Shown here piece by piece: positions 1-6,952 of a DNA stretch of 37,209 bases. Under the pieces are notes generated by a model. The model worked only from the letters and a program-made list of their open reading frames with translations. It was not told the DNA's origin and searched no databases. Within the stretch, counting starts at the first letter, position 1; each line of letters opens with the position of its first letter. Location: contig DESD01000026.1 in NCBI GenBank assembly GCA_002361935.1, positions 1-37,209 on the forward strand, read 5' to 3'. The stretch comes from Ruminococcaceae bacterium UBA3323. Lineage in GTDB: Bacteria; Bacillota; Clostridia; Oscillospirales; Acutalibacteraceae. The position numbers were made by a program, and so were the translations under genes.

Positions 1-30
1 GTGGTTGCCTTTGCTACATACAAAAGCTTA

Positions 31-63
31 AAAGCACCACAGTACTTACTGTGGTGCTTTTTG
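31..63. terminator. Bidirectional terminator
   Basis: A perfect 13-bp stem (31-43 with 48-60) with a 4-nt loop is flanked by an A-run and a T-run. It ends the minus-strand anti-sigma transcript and can end whatever enters from the left. Confidence 0.8.
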
Positions 64-69
64 CTATGT

Positions 70-1101
70 CTATTTATTATCATTTATATGAAACAAATCC
101 ATCAAAGAATCATATTCAGTACCTTCAAATAAATAATAATCATACTCATCTTTCTGCGAAATAAAAAAATTGAAATATTCTTTATGCAAAAATACCTTTA
201 ACCTTGTTTCATCATCAAATACAAGCTCCAGAAGATATTCATCCCCGGTAAATTCATCTTTAACCAAGTCATTATCAATCATATCATATATATTATACTT
301 TGTGCTGCAGCTTTCAAGAATATCTATAACAGAATTAACCGCTTCGGCATCTCTTATTATCGTTTTATTAATATAAGATTCAATGTGCTTGGATTCACTG
401 TTCTGTTGCTTAACATCAATATATTTTATGGGATTACTGCCATTTGCTGTATAAATATCTATGATTTCCGAAACAGTATTATTTGAATGAATACCTACCA
501 GGAAAAACAAAGCATACGCATCCATTTTATCTTCCCTAACTAAAAACACTGTGTTATTTTTGCAGTTTTTAAGCTTATATACTTTTGCATTATAGAATTC
601 ATTCTGTTGTGCGGTTTCTGTATCCAATTTATTTAAAAACTTAAAGCTTGTGCTGTCAACAAGATTATCCTCGTCTATTGTATATACCAATTCACCTACA
701 TCCGATTTATTGATTCTGATTTTATCATCATCCGTTTCAGTTTCCTGCAATATACTCTCGTCCCAATATTGAACATATAATTTATCGCCCAACAAAACAG
801 TTTGCGGACCTGCTGCTAATCCATCCGAAGCAACGCTAACTAAAATTTTTTCGGATGAGTTTTGTTCCGTTTCCGGCGTGCCTGTCGGAGTACCAATATA
901 ATCAGGATTTTTTGTTAAAGCCTTAGAAGCAATAACGGACACAACAATAACAATAAAACATGCCGCCATTGAGATATAGGCCTTCTTAATATTATTTTTT
1001 TTGATTTTTTGTTTTGATATTTCAAACTTAACTCTTGCTCTGGTATCATTTTTTAAATTATCATTTGGTTTCAAATCATTGATATAATCAAAATAATTCA
1101 T
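70..1101 (-). CDS. Putative membrane anti-sigma factor
   Basis: The 343-residue protein has a charged N-terminus of about 40 residues (MNYFDYINDL...), one membrane segment at about 41-60 (ISMAACFIVIVVSVIASKA) and a long, mostly acidic extracytoplasmic part with no catalytic motif I recognise. It lies directly downstream of, and overlaps by 14 bp, the ECF sigma reading frame, the usual arrangement for a membrane anti-sigma factor that holds the sigma until a cell-surface signal arrives. I chose the ATG at 1101 because GGGAG lies upstream of it; the in-frame start 45 bp further up lies inside the sigma coding region. The anti-sigma role is inferred from context and topology. Confidence 0.7.
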   Translation of the reverse strand: MNYFDYINDLKPNDNLKNDTRARVKFEISKQKIKKNNIKKAYISMAACFIVIVVSVIASKALTKNPDYIGTPTGTPETEQNSSEKILVSVASDGLAAGPQTVLLGDKLYVQYWDESILQETETDDDKIRINKSDVGELVYTIDEDNLVDSTSFKFLNKLDTETAQQNEFYNAKVYKLKNCKNNTVFLVREDKMDAYALFFLVGIHSNNTVSEIIDIYTANGSNPIKYIDVKQQNSESKHIESYINKTIIRDAEAVNSVIDILESCSTKYNIYDMIDNDLVKDEFTGDEYLLELVFDDETRLKVFLHKEYFNFFISQKDEYDYYLFEGTEYDSLMDLFHINDNK

Positions 1102-1599
1102 ATTTCTGCTCCCTTTCAATATTATTTCGTAAATTTTCTTTTGCACGCTTCAAATGCGATTTAACGGTATTTTCTTTAATTCTCATTACCCTTGAAATTT
1201 CTTAATACTGAATCCTTCAAAATAAAACAGATAAATTGCAGTTCGCTGCTCAGAATTTAACTGTTTCAAATAAGAAGATATATCTATTTTATTATCGGAA
1301 TCCTCTTCAAAAGTGTTTGTATAAGCAACCGTTTCATTTTTCAACTCCAAATTCTGATATGATTTTGATTTTAAAATATTCTTGCATAAATTAATTGTAA
1401 CTCTTAGGAGCCATGCTTTTTCATGCTCATCATTATTAAAACGCTTACTGCAGATAAACAGCTTTACAAAGGCTTCCTGTGTAATATCTTCAGCAAACTG
1501 AACATTAAATAAATACTGATACGCTGTTCGATAAACAAGATTGAAATATTTATCATATTTTTCATTGAATTCGGTTTCACTGTAAGCATATTTTCCCAC
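1088..1599 (-). pseudogene. ECF-type sigma-70 factor, frameshifted in region 4
   Basis: Region 2 is intact: YNLVYRTAY-like core and EDITQEAFVKLF, as in extracytoplasmic-function sigma factors. Region 4 begins normally (LNSEQRTAIYLFYFEGFSIK) but the frame then stops at 1186 after KKFQG. In the -1 frame the missing half reads on as ISRVMRIKENTVKSHLKRAK and ends at 1088 inside the anti-sigma start. One base inserted between 1200 and 1201 (restoring SIKEISRVM) gives a normal full-length ECF factor of about 170 residues. The start is GTG at 1599, preceded by AAAGGAG; the upstream TTG lies in that ribosome site. Either a true loss-of-function mutation or a one-base sequence error. Confidence 0.85.
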
Positions 1600-1624
1600 T
1601 GTAACAACTCCTTTCAATGTTTAT

Positions 1625-1650
1625 ACAAATCTAAATGATAAAAGGTTGCA
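1625..1650 (-). promoter_or_regulatory. Probable ECF-sigma promoter of the sigma/anti-sigma genes
   Basis: Read on the minus strand: TGCAAC, 16 bases, TTGTATA, ending 26 bases before the GTG start. The same pattern with the same spacing faces the other way at 1669-1694, which suggests autoregulation. Confidence 0.55.
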
Positions 1651-1668
1651 AAAAAAATTAAAATCATT

Positions 1669-1694
1669 TGCAACTTTATTGCATTTTAAATTGT
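1669..1694 (+). promoter_or_regulatory. Probable ECF-sigma promoter of the secreted peptidase
   Basis: TGCAAC, 16 bases, TTGTTTA. It mirrors the promoter at 1625-1650, and the two together form an inverted repeat (GTTGCAAA 1645-1652, TTTGCAAC 1667-1674). No TTGACA/TATAAT pair is present for a housekeeping sigma. Confidence 0.55.
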
Positions 1695-1740
1695 TTATAT
1701 TATGTTAGTGCATAAATAATTTAAATTTAGGAGGTAAAAT

Positions 1741-3183
1741 ATGAAAAAAATTATTGCTGTATTATCAATTGCTATGTTATTAATATCCATAGCTCCCATT
1801 TCGGTTTCGGCAAAGGATAAAGCTGATACGAATACAACATTGTATGAAGTATTACAAACTGAGGGTGCATTAGAGAAAATTGATGCAACCACTGTTCAAG
1901 AAAACTCTTCCGAAAAACAAACGATGTCAAAAGCAATTAAATCAAAAATTGATAACAATAATGTTCTTGAAGAATTATCATTATCATCAAACAATATTGA
2001 ATCTTTTTATAATGTTTCTTACGATTACAATTCGGATATTAAATATGAATCTGAATTTGACAGCGGAGCTGTAGTAAGCTATGACGAAAATATGAATATT
2101 ATTGCATATTCAAATTTTGACCGAAATTCAGATAACACCCCGGCAACCTTTACGGCACCCAACAACGATATGGTAATTGAAGCATTGAAACAGGAATACG
2201 GTATTGATGAAACCTATGCCATAGATATAAATGACAATGATAACGGAGATATTGTTTATTATTGGGAAAAAATAGATGAAAATGGATACCGAAATATTTA
2301 TGATGCTTTATCTGTTCGCATAGATGGCATTACAAATAAAATTGTTACATTCAACAGATTTAATGACTCCGCCAATTCAACGGAAACTATTATATCAGAG
2401 GCTGAAGCAAAAAGCATTGCTTTAAATCTAAAAGAAGAATTTAATCAGGTAACGGGATGTACAAAAGAATATGTTAAACCAAATTTCTTATGGAATGAAG
2501 AAGAAATCTTATATGAAAATGCTGATATAGTAAGGCTTGTGTATAATGTATGTATTGATAATATTTACTTTGTTCACGTTGATGCTGAAACAGGAGAAGT
2601 TATCGGCGGAGATATGCTTATGGCAAGCAATAATGCAGGCTCGTTTTCTTATACAGATATGTTTTATTCAAATGCAAGTGTTAATTTAGCTAAAACAGCT
2701 TTCTCTAAGCTTGGCTATCTTAATTCAGTAGTCAAAATTGATAATTCCACAAATTTAAGAAATAGTATGCTACGGTTTATAACTAACGATTCACAAGCAT
2801 ACGGATTCTACATTCGTTGTCACGGGACATCAACTGAATTGCATGCCGATTATAACACTTTTATGCTGCACTATTCTGAAGTTAAAGGTAATTGGCATCT
2901 TGTTTTTTTAGATTCCTGTTCATCAGCTGCAAGTTCAAACTGGCCTAATGCTTTTAAAATTAACAGTTCATACAGTAAGCGGGCTTTTTTGGGATGGGGA
3001 ACAAAGACAACTGAAAATCCTACATATCAATTCAATTGCTATTTTTGGCCGGAAACAACAGCGCAAAAGCATTCAAAAAACATTAGAGATGCTGCTGTTT
3101 GGGCTGCTGCTCAAGTGCCGGGAAGCGGCACAACACCGATAAGGTTTTACGGAGATCGTTCATATAACGGAAGAGCTTATTAA
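1741..3183 (+). CDS. Secreted caspase-like (clan CD) cysteine peptidase candidate
   Basis: The 480-residue protein has a signal peptide (KK, hydrophobic 4-18, cleavage near SVSA-KD at 24). The middle (about 120-295) contains PepSY-like stretches ending in YFVHVDAETGEVIGG, typical of inhibitory propeptides. The last 170 residues carry CHGT with His361 and, after a hydrophobic strand, LVFLDSCSSA with Cys393. This His-Gly then Asp-Ser-Cys order is the catalytic dyad layout of clan CD peptidases (caspase, gingipain, clostripain). The ribosome site AGGAGG is ideal. Placement across from an ECF sigma/anti-sigma pair suggests envelope-stress or signal-dependent expression. The peptidase assignment rests on the motif, not on recognised full-length homology. 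Confidence 0.6.
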   Translation: MKKIIAVLSIAMLLISIAPISVSAKDKADTNTTLYEVLQTEGALEKIDATTVQENSSEKQTMSKAIKSKIDNNNVLEELSLSSNNIESFYNVSYDYNSDIKYESEFDSGAVVSYDENMNIIAYSNFDRNSDNTPATFTAPNNDMVIEALKQEYGIDETYAIDINDNDNGDIVYYWEKIDENGYRNIYDALSVRIDGITNKIVTFNRFNDSANSTETIISEAEAKSIALNLKEEFNQVTGCTKEYVKPNFLWNEEEILYENADIVRLVYNVCIDNIYFVHVDAETGEVIGGDMLMASNNAGSFSYTDMFYSNASVNLAKTAFSKLGYLNSVVKIDNSTNLRNSMLRFITNDSQAYGFYIRCHGTSTELHADYNTFMLHYSEVKGNWHLVFLDSCSSAASSNWPNAFKINSSYSKRAFLGWGTKTTENPTYQFNCYFWPETTAQKHSKNIRDAAVWAAAQVPGSGTTPIRFYGDRSYNGRAY

Positions 3184-3194
3184 TAATTTTTATA

Positions 3195-3299
3195 AAGAAG
3201 AAAGGCAGTGCATAACGCACTGCCTTTCCCTCTCTGTCTATAACAAACTATAGGAGGACAAGATACTTAAGGAGCGGTTGCGGCTCCGTCCTCAAGGTA
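3195..3299 (-). ncRNA. Candidate structured small RNA, about 105 nt
   Basis: Downstream of a perfect minus-strand promoter lies no reading frame, but there is ordered structure: GAGGAC (3293-3288) pairs with GTCCTC (3259-3254), enclosing a hairpin GGAGC/GCTCC. A small CTATAG hairpin follows near 3250-3236, then a strong terminator (3227-3201) with a T-rich tail. Start near 3299 is inferred from the promoter. It is convergent with the peptidase gene and shares its terminator hairpin. I do not recognise it as 6S, SRP or another named RNA. Confidence 0.55.
3201..3227. terminator. Bidirectional terminator after the peptidase gene
   Basis: A stem AAAGGCAGTGC/GCACTGCCTTT with a short loop. It serves the plus-strand peptidase transcript and forms the 3' end of the minus-strand small RNA. 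Confidence 0.8.
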
Positions 3300-3305
3300 A
3301 ACATC

Positions 3306-3334
3306 ATTATATTTCATTTTGCACAATTTGTCAA
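3306..3334 (-). promoter_or_regulatory. Consensus sigma-A promoter of the small RNA
   Basis: On the minus strand TTGACA (3334-3329), exactly 17 bases, TATAAT (3311-3306). Both hexamers are perfect, which is rare for an ordinary coding gene. Confidence 0.75.
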
Positions 3335-3411
3335 CCCCTAATTTAAAAACTTTTGTTAAAAATTACGAAGGTGAAAAACTGCCGCAAAAAAAGGTAACAA
3401 AAAAATTTTAT

Positions 3412-3431
3412 ATAGGGTAAAAAATGTCCCT
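3412..3431. repeat. 20-bp motif shared with the island (copy 1)
   Basis: ATAGGGTAAAAAATGTCCCT recurs as its exact reverse complement at 19904-19923. The ends AGGG...CCCT are palindromic. Both copies lie upstream of a TTGACA promoter region with a LexA-like box, so a shared operator is plausible. Confidence 0.6.
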
Positions 3432-3478
3432 ATAAAACACCCTGAAATGCAAAAATCGGGAAATTATTTTAATTTGTC

Positions 3479-3507
3479 TTGACATCAAACGAACGTTCTA
3501 CTACTAT
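3479..3507 (+). promoter_or_regulatory. Promoter with LexA-like box
   Basis: TTGACA, 17 bases, TACTAT. The spacer holds AAACGAACGTTC (3487-3498), which on the other strand reads GAAC-N4-GTTT, close to the Gram-positive SOS box. A DNA-damage response for the two genes that follow is an inference. Confidence 0.5.
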
Positions 3508-3603
3508 GGTATTGCAGACGAAAAACCGCCCTTTCCGGCTGCAGCAAATACAATCGCTTTTAAGTATTCCGAATGCTTAATGGATGCGAGAAAGGACAAG
3601 AAT

Positions 3604-3831
3604 ATGACAATAGACAGATTAGCAAAAGAATATGAGCATCAATATGATGTTTTGAATGCAAAAATAGACGGCTTGCGTCCGCTTTTATATGTTTATACAG
3701 GCGAAGATTTATACTTGCTGAGAAGGCGGTTGAAAGTTTATTACGATATGGCATCCGAATGCAAAAGAATTTCAGCGATGCTTACACATTATTATGATGA
3801 GGACGGTGAGGAATATTATGGACTTCATTGA
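3604..3831 (+). CDS. Small charged protein paired with a sigma-like gene
   Basis: The 75-residue protein has a helical, heptad-like charged pattern (RLAKEYEHQYDVLNAKIDGL) and ends in an acidic tail, DEDGEEYYGLH. No membrane segment or enzymatic motif is seen. The ATG at 3604 follows AAAGGACAAG and is preferred over the in-frame ATG at 3580. Its stop lies 14 bp inside the next gene, so the two are translationally coupled. Such pairs occur in clostridial mobile elements and may regulate competence-like or transfer genes, but I do not recognise a named family. Confidence 0.7.
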   Translation: MTIDRLAKEYEHQYDVLNAKIDGLRPLLYVYTGEDLYLLRRRLKVYYDMASECKRISAMLTHYYDEDGEEYYGLH

Positions 3832-4147
3832 AAATTTTTATCATTCGGAGGACAATTACTTCAGCGGGATTGACGAACAGGAAATCAGCAGGAATGCAAT
3901 ATCCACGGTTCTGCCGCTGATTATGAAAAATGATTTAACGGAAAGACAGCGAAGCTGCCTTACACTTAAATATGTAAAAAATATGAATCAGGCAGAAATT
4001 GCAGAAAAGCTTAAGCTTTCCCAGCCAACCGTATGCAGACATATTGCAACGGCAAAAGGCATTGTAAACAACCGCCTTGCATACTGCCTTGCAGCCATTA
4101 ACAAGGCAAACAAAATGTGGATTGAATTTGAAAATTCGGCACAATAG
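3818..4147 (+). CDS. Sigma-70 region 4-like transcription factor
   Basis: The 109-residue protein has an N-terminal acidic part, then a clear region 4 helix-turn-helix: LTERQRSCLTLKYVKNMNQA followed by EIAEKLKLSQPTVCRHI. There is no region 2, so it cannot melt promoters in the usual way and may act as a partial sigma or activator, like small sigma-like proteins of phages and conjugative elements. The start at 3818 follows GGTGAGG inside the preceding gene. The pair has its own promoter and terminator and no visible target gene beside it. Confidence 0.75.
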   Translation: MDFIENFYHSEDNYFSGIDEQEISRNAISTVLPLIMKNDLTERQRSCLTLKYVKNMNQAEIAEKLKLSQPTVCRHIATAKGIVNNRLAYCLAAINKANKMWIEFENSAQ

Positions 4148-4204
4148 CGTAATTCATTATATAAAATCCGAAGCTGCCCTGAATACAGGACTGCTTCAGA
4201 TAAA

Positions 4205-4252
4205 GCAGGCGAAATAATTTTATTAAAACAAAAATATCATAGCATCGCCTGC
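4205..4252. other. Large-loop inverted repeat
   Basis: GCAGGCGA (4205-4212) is repeated inverted as TCGCCTGC (4245-4252) with 32 AT-rich bases between. The function is unknown; it lies in the 270-bp gap after the sigma-like gene. Confidence 0.4.
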
Positions 4253-4330
4253 CTGATATCTAAACAACTGATACAAAAACGGCTGTTCTGAGGAATTGAA
4301 AGCATCAACTCACCGTTTTCAACAAGTTGG

Positions 4331-4371
4331 AAAGCACACCTTTCTATTTTATGAAAAGTGTGCTTTTTTTG
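4331..4371 (+). terminator. Rho-independent terminator
   Basis: AAAGCACAC...GTGTGCTTT followed by a T-run. It ends the plus-strand sigma-like unit and lies just past the 3' end of the minus-strand DUF1624 gene. Confidence 0.75.
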
Positions 4372-4418
4372 TTATCGTTTATCAGATAATTGTACATGCA
4401 TAAGGCAAAAGCCGATGT

Positions 4419-5174
4419 TTATATAAAAAGCTTGATGAAATACATAACAGCATAAAGAGCAGGCTGATGTACAAGATAAAACCAAAGACTGTTCTTTCCT
4501 ACAAACTGAAGAACTCTTGAATGGCTTTTATAGGCAAATTCGGGAAACTTTCCCTCCTTGGCATATTTTCCGAAAACAGCACCGAACAAAAACATAAAAA
4601 GCCATGGAATAAGCGGAAAATAATCTGCCGACTTAAAAGAGCTGTTAAAAAAGCCAAGCGGACTGAAAATATTGCTTTGATACAAAAAATCCGGAATAGA
4701 AACAAGCCCGAAAAGCAGACTTTTTTCACTTATTTTATATGTTGCAAAAAACAGAAATGCAGTAACAAGCATGCCTGTTTTTTCATTGCCCCGATCCAAT
4801 AAGGGCATGAACAGCCCGGTTATAATCATGGAACAGCCAAGGCAGGAAAGAATTCCAAAATAAATTTCAGCCCCCGTTATTCCCATTGCAGGCATAATAA
4901 CTGCGGTAGCAAGGCTGACAGCTGCACCTGCCGCAAGAACAATGATTCCCCTTTTAACAGGATTCCTTGAAAGACGGGAGCAAATTCCCGAGGTCAAAAT
5001 AAATGCCGCCCAGAAAACCGGCTGGAAGAAGCAAAGAAAGTTGAAAATACGATATCCCCAGCTTATTTCAAGAACAAAGCCGATATCATAAAACAAATGA
5101 TGAACAATCATACAAACAATCGCAAAGCCCCTGATTTCATCAAGAGCCAGAATTCTTCTTATACCGCTTTTCAT
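4419..5174 (-). CDS. DUF1624-type membrane protein (acyltransferase-like)
   Basis: The 251-residue protein has about seven hydrophobic segments. It opens with RILALDEIRGFAIVCMIVHH, the signature of the DUF1624/heparan-alpha-glucosaminide N-acetyltransferase-like family, which shares the fold of membrane O-acyltransferases. FPLIPWLFMFLFGAVFG and the C-terminal FVGKNSLWFYLVHQP are also typical. It probably modifies an envelope glycan, but the substrate is unknown. The start at 5174 is preceded by AGGTGATTTA; the longer frame to 5213 has no ribosome site. Confidence 0.85.
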   Translation of the reverse strand: MKSGIRRILALDEIRGFAIVCMIVHHLFYDIGFVLEISWGYRIFNFLCFFQPVFWAAFILTSGICSRLSRNPVKRGIIVLAAGAAVSLATAVIMPAMGITGAEIYFGILSCLGCSMIITGLFMPLLDRGNEKTGMLVTAFLFFATYKISEKSLLFGLVSIPDFLYQSNIFSPLGFFNSSFKSADYFPLIPWLFMFLFGAVFGKYAKEGKFPEFAYKSHSRVLQFVGKNSLWFYLVHQPALYAVMYFIKLFI

Positions 5175-5288
5175 TAAATCACCTGCCCGTTCATTGGTTT
5201 TATATTCTATCATAAATTTCTATGAATCTCAACATAAACAGCGAAGAGAAATCAAACCGCAGTTTGAATTGCCCGATTACCTGATTAT

Positions 5289-5323
5289 ATGATATTGTAA
5301 TATCATAAATTATATGCTATAAT
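5289..5323 (+). promoter_or_regulatory. Operon promoter with an 18-bp palindromic operator
   Basis: TTGTAA (5295-5300), 17 bases, TATAAT (5318-5323). A perfect palindrome, ATGATATTGTAATATCAT (5289-5306), covers the -35 hexamer, so a bound dimer would block polymerase. It drives the thioesterase-HAD/Nudix-desulfurase-ThiI operon. The regulator is not identifiable here. Confidence 0.65.
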
Positions 5324-5376
5324 TATTTACCGAATTTTATCAAAATAAAAAATTCATTATTTTAGGGGTAAAAGAA

Positions 5377-5772
5377 ATGAAGGAAATAATTATCGGCTCA
5401 TCGGCCGAAACAACAACAATTGTTAATTCAACCAATACGGCCATAACAGCCGGAAGCGGAAGCCTCCCTGTTTTAGGCACTCCGTTTCTGATTGCATTAA
5501 TGGAAAAGGCAACCTGCAACGCTGTTTTTAATTTTCTTGAGGATGATGAAACAACTGTTGGCACAAACGTAAGTATTTCCCATATAAAGGCAAGCGGAAT
5601 CGGAATGGTTATATCTGCAAAAGCAACCGTTGCCGAATGCAGCGGCAGACGAATAGCCTTTGATGTTTCGGCAGCAGACAGCAGCGGAGATATTATCGGA
5701 AAGGGAACCATTGAACGATTTGTTGTAAACGAAAACAAGTTTATGAAGAAAGCAGGCACAAATGAGGTATAA
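5377..5772 (+). CDS. Hot-dog fold thioesterase (FlK-like)
   Basis: The 131-residue protein resembles the fluoroacetyl-CoA thioesterase-like branch of the hot-dog family: GTPFLIALMEKATCNAVFNF on the long helix, then ETTVGTNVSISHIKASGIGM and a GKGTIERFVVNENKF ending. The helix Glu is the usual catalytic position. It probably hydrolyses a small acyl-CoA as a housekeeping or detoxifying step. GGGGTAAAAGAA precedes the ATG. It is the first gene of a tightly packed operon and overlaps the next by 11 bp. The substrate cannot be read from the sequence. Confidence 0.8.
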   Translation: MKEIIIGSSAETTTIVNSTNTAITAGSGSLPVLGTPFLIALMEKATCNAVFNFLEDDETTVGTNVSISHIKASGIGMVISAKATVAECSGRRIAFDVSAADSSGDIIGKGTIERFVVNENKFMKKAGTNEV

Positions 5773-6952
5773 ATCCATTATTTTTGATTTTGACGGAACA
5801 CTTTGCAACACAGGCGAGGGCGTATTAAAAAGTGCAAAATATGCGCTGGAGGCTTTCGGCTACTCCGTTCCCGAGGATTTAAGCGAGTTGTCCTATTTTA
5901 TAGGGCCTCCGCTTTTGATTACCTTTCAGGAAAAATACGGTGCAGACCCTGCAACGGCATCAGAGCTTGTTAATAAATACCGCGAAAGATACAACGAAAC
6001 GGGACTTTATGAAAGCAAGCTTTATGACGGCATTGAAAAGCTTTTAAAAGCATTGAAAAAAGACGGATTCAAGCTTGCTATCGCCTCCTCAAAGCCGCAG
6101 AAATATGTTGAAATGCTGCTTGAATACTTTAAAATCAGAAAATATTTCGATGCTGTGTGCGGTGTATACTTTAAGACAGACTGTGAGCCGAAATCCGACA
6201 TTATTATGCGGGCTGTGAAGGAGCTTGGAACAAAGCATAACGAAACACTTGTAGCAGGCGACACGCATTTTGATATTGACGGAGCAAGAATTAACCGCAT
6301 AGACAGCGCAGGCGTTTTATGGGGCTTCGGCACAAAGTTTGAATTTATTGAGGCAGGCGCCAAATTCATTGCCGAAAAGCCGGAGGATATTGAGTCCATT
6401 GCCCTTGGCTTTTTTGAACAGACAGAGGAGTCAAACGGAATTTTCAGCGGAAAAATCATTACGGTTCACGAGGACAGCGTTATGCTTGTTGACGGTTCCA
6501 TAGCAAAGCGTGAAATTGTTGAGCACAACGGCGGCGTTGGAATAGTTGCAATTACGGAAAATAATGAAATTCTGATGGTACGCCAATTCAGAGCGCCGTA
6601 CAAAGAAACCATCTATGAAATTCCCGCAGGCAAGCTTGAGAAAAATGAAAACCCGAAAAATGCAGGCGAACGGGAGCTTGAAGAGGAATGCGGCGTTACA
6701 GCCGAAAATATCTTTGAGCTTGGAAAAATATATCCGACACCGGGATATTGCAGTGAGATCATTCACATTTACGGTGCAACAGGGCTTAAGGAAAGCAAGC
6801 AGATGCTTGATGAGGGCGAATTTCTTGATGTTTACAGAGTGCCGCTTGAAAAAGCATTTGAAAAATGTATGAACGGCGAATTTACAGATGCCAAAACAAT
6901 TATAGGAATTATGAAAATCAGGGAAATGAAGCAAAATGGCAGTTTATCTTGA
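5762..6952 (+). CDS. HAD phosphatase-Nudix ADP-ribose pyrophosphatase fusion
   Basis: The 396-residue protein joins two enzymes. Residues 1-215 are a phosphoglycolate-phosphatase-like HAD: FDFDGT with nucleophile Asp9 and acid Asp11, IASSKPQK as motif II, and GDTHFDIDGA as motif IV. Residues 222-396 are a Nudix hydrolase with a perfect G-x5-E-x7-REL-EEE-CGV box at about 290-312, preceded by RQFRAPYKETIYEIPAG and followed by YPTPGY, the pattern of ADP-ribose pyrophosphatases. Such a Nudix yields AMP and ribose 5-phosphate, and the HAD half might then act on a sugar phosphate; that coupling is inference. The frame is uninterrupted and overlaps both neighbours (11 and 17 bp). Confidence 0.88.
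   Translation: MRYKSIIFDFDGTLCNTGEGVLKSAKYALEAFGYSVPEDLSELSYFIGPPLLITFQEKYGADPATASELVNKYRERYNETGLYESKLYDGIEKLLKALKKDGFKLAIASSKPQKYVEMLLEYFKIRKYFDAVCGVYFKTDCEPKSDIIMRAVKELGTKHNETLVAGDTHFDIDGARINRIDSAGVLWGFGTKFEFIEAGAKFIAEKPEDIESIALGFFEQTEESNGIFSGKIITVHEDSVMLVDGSIAKREIVEHNGGVGIVAITENNEILMVRQFRAPYKETIYEIPAGKLEKNENPKNAGERELEEECGVTAENIFELGKIYPTPGYCSEIIHIYGATGLKESKQMLDEGEFLDVYRVPLEKAFEKCMNGEFTDAKTIIGIMKIREMKQNGSLS

Noticed and set aside
1190..1210. Programmed frameshift in the ECF sigma gene
   Set aside because: The local sequence (AAG AAA TTT C) is not a slippery heptamer in the reading phase, so a lost base is the simpler explanation.
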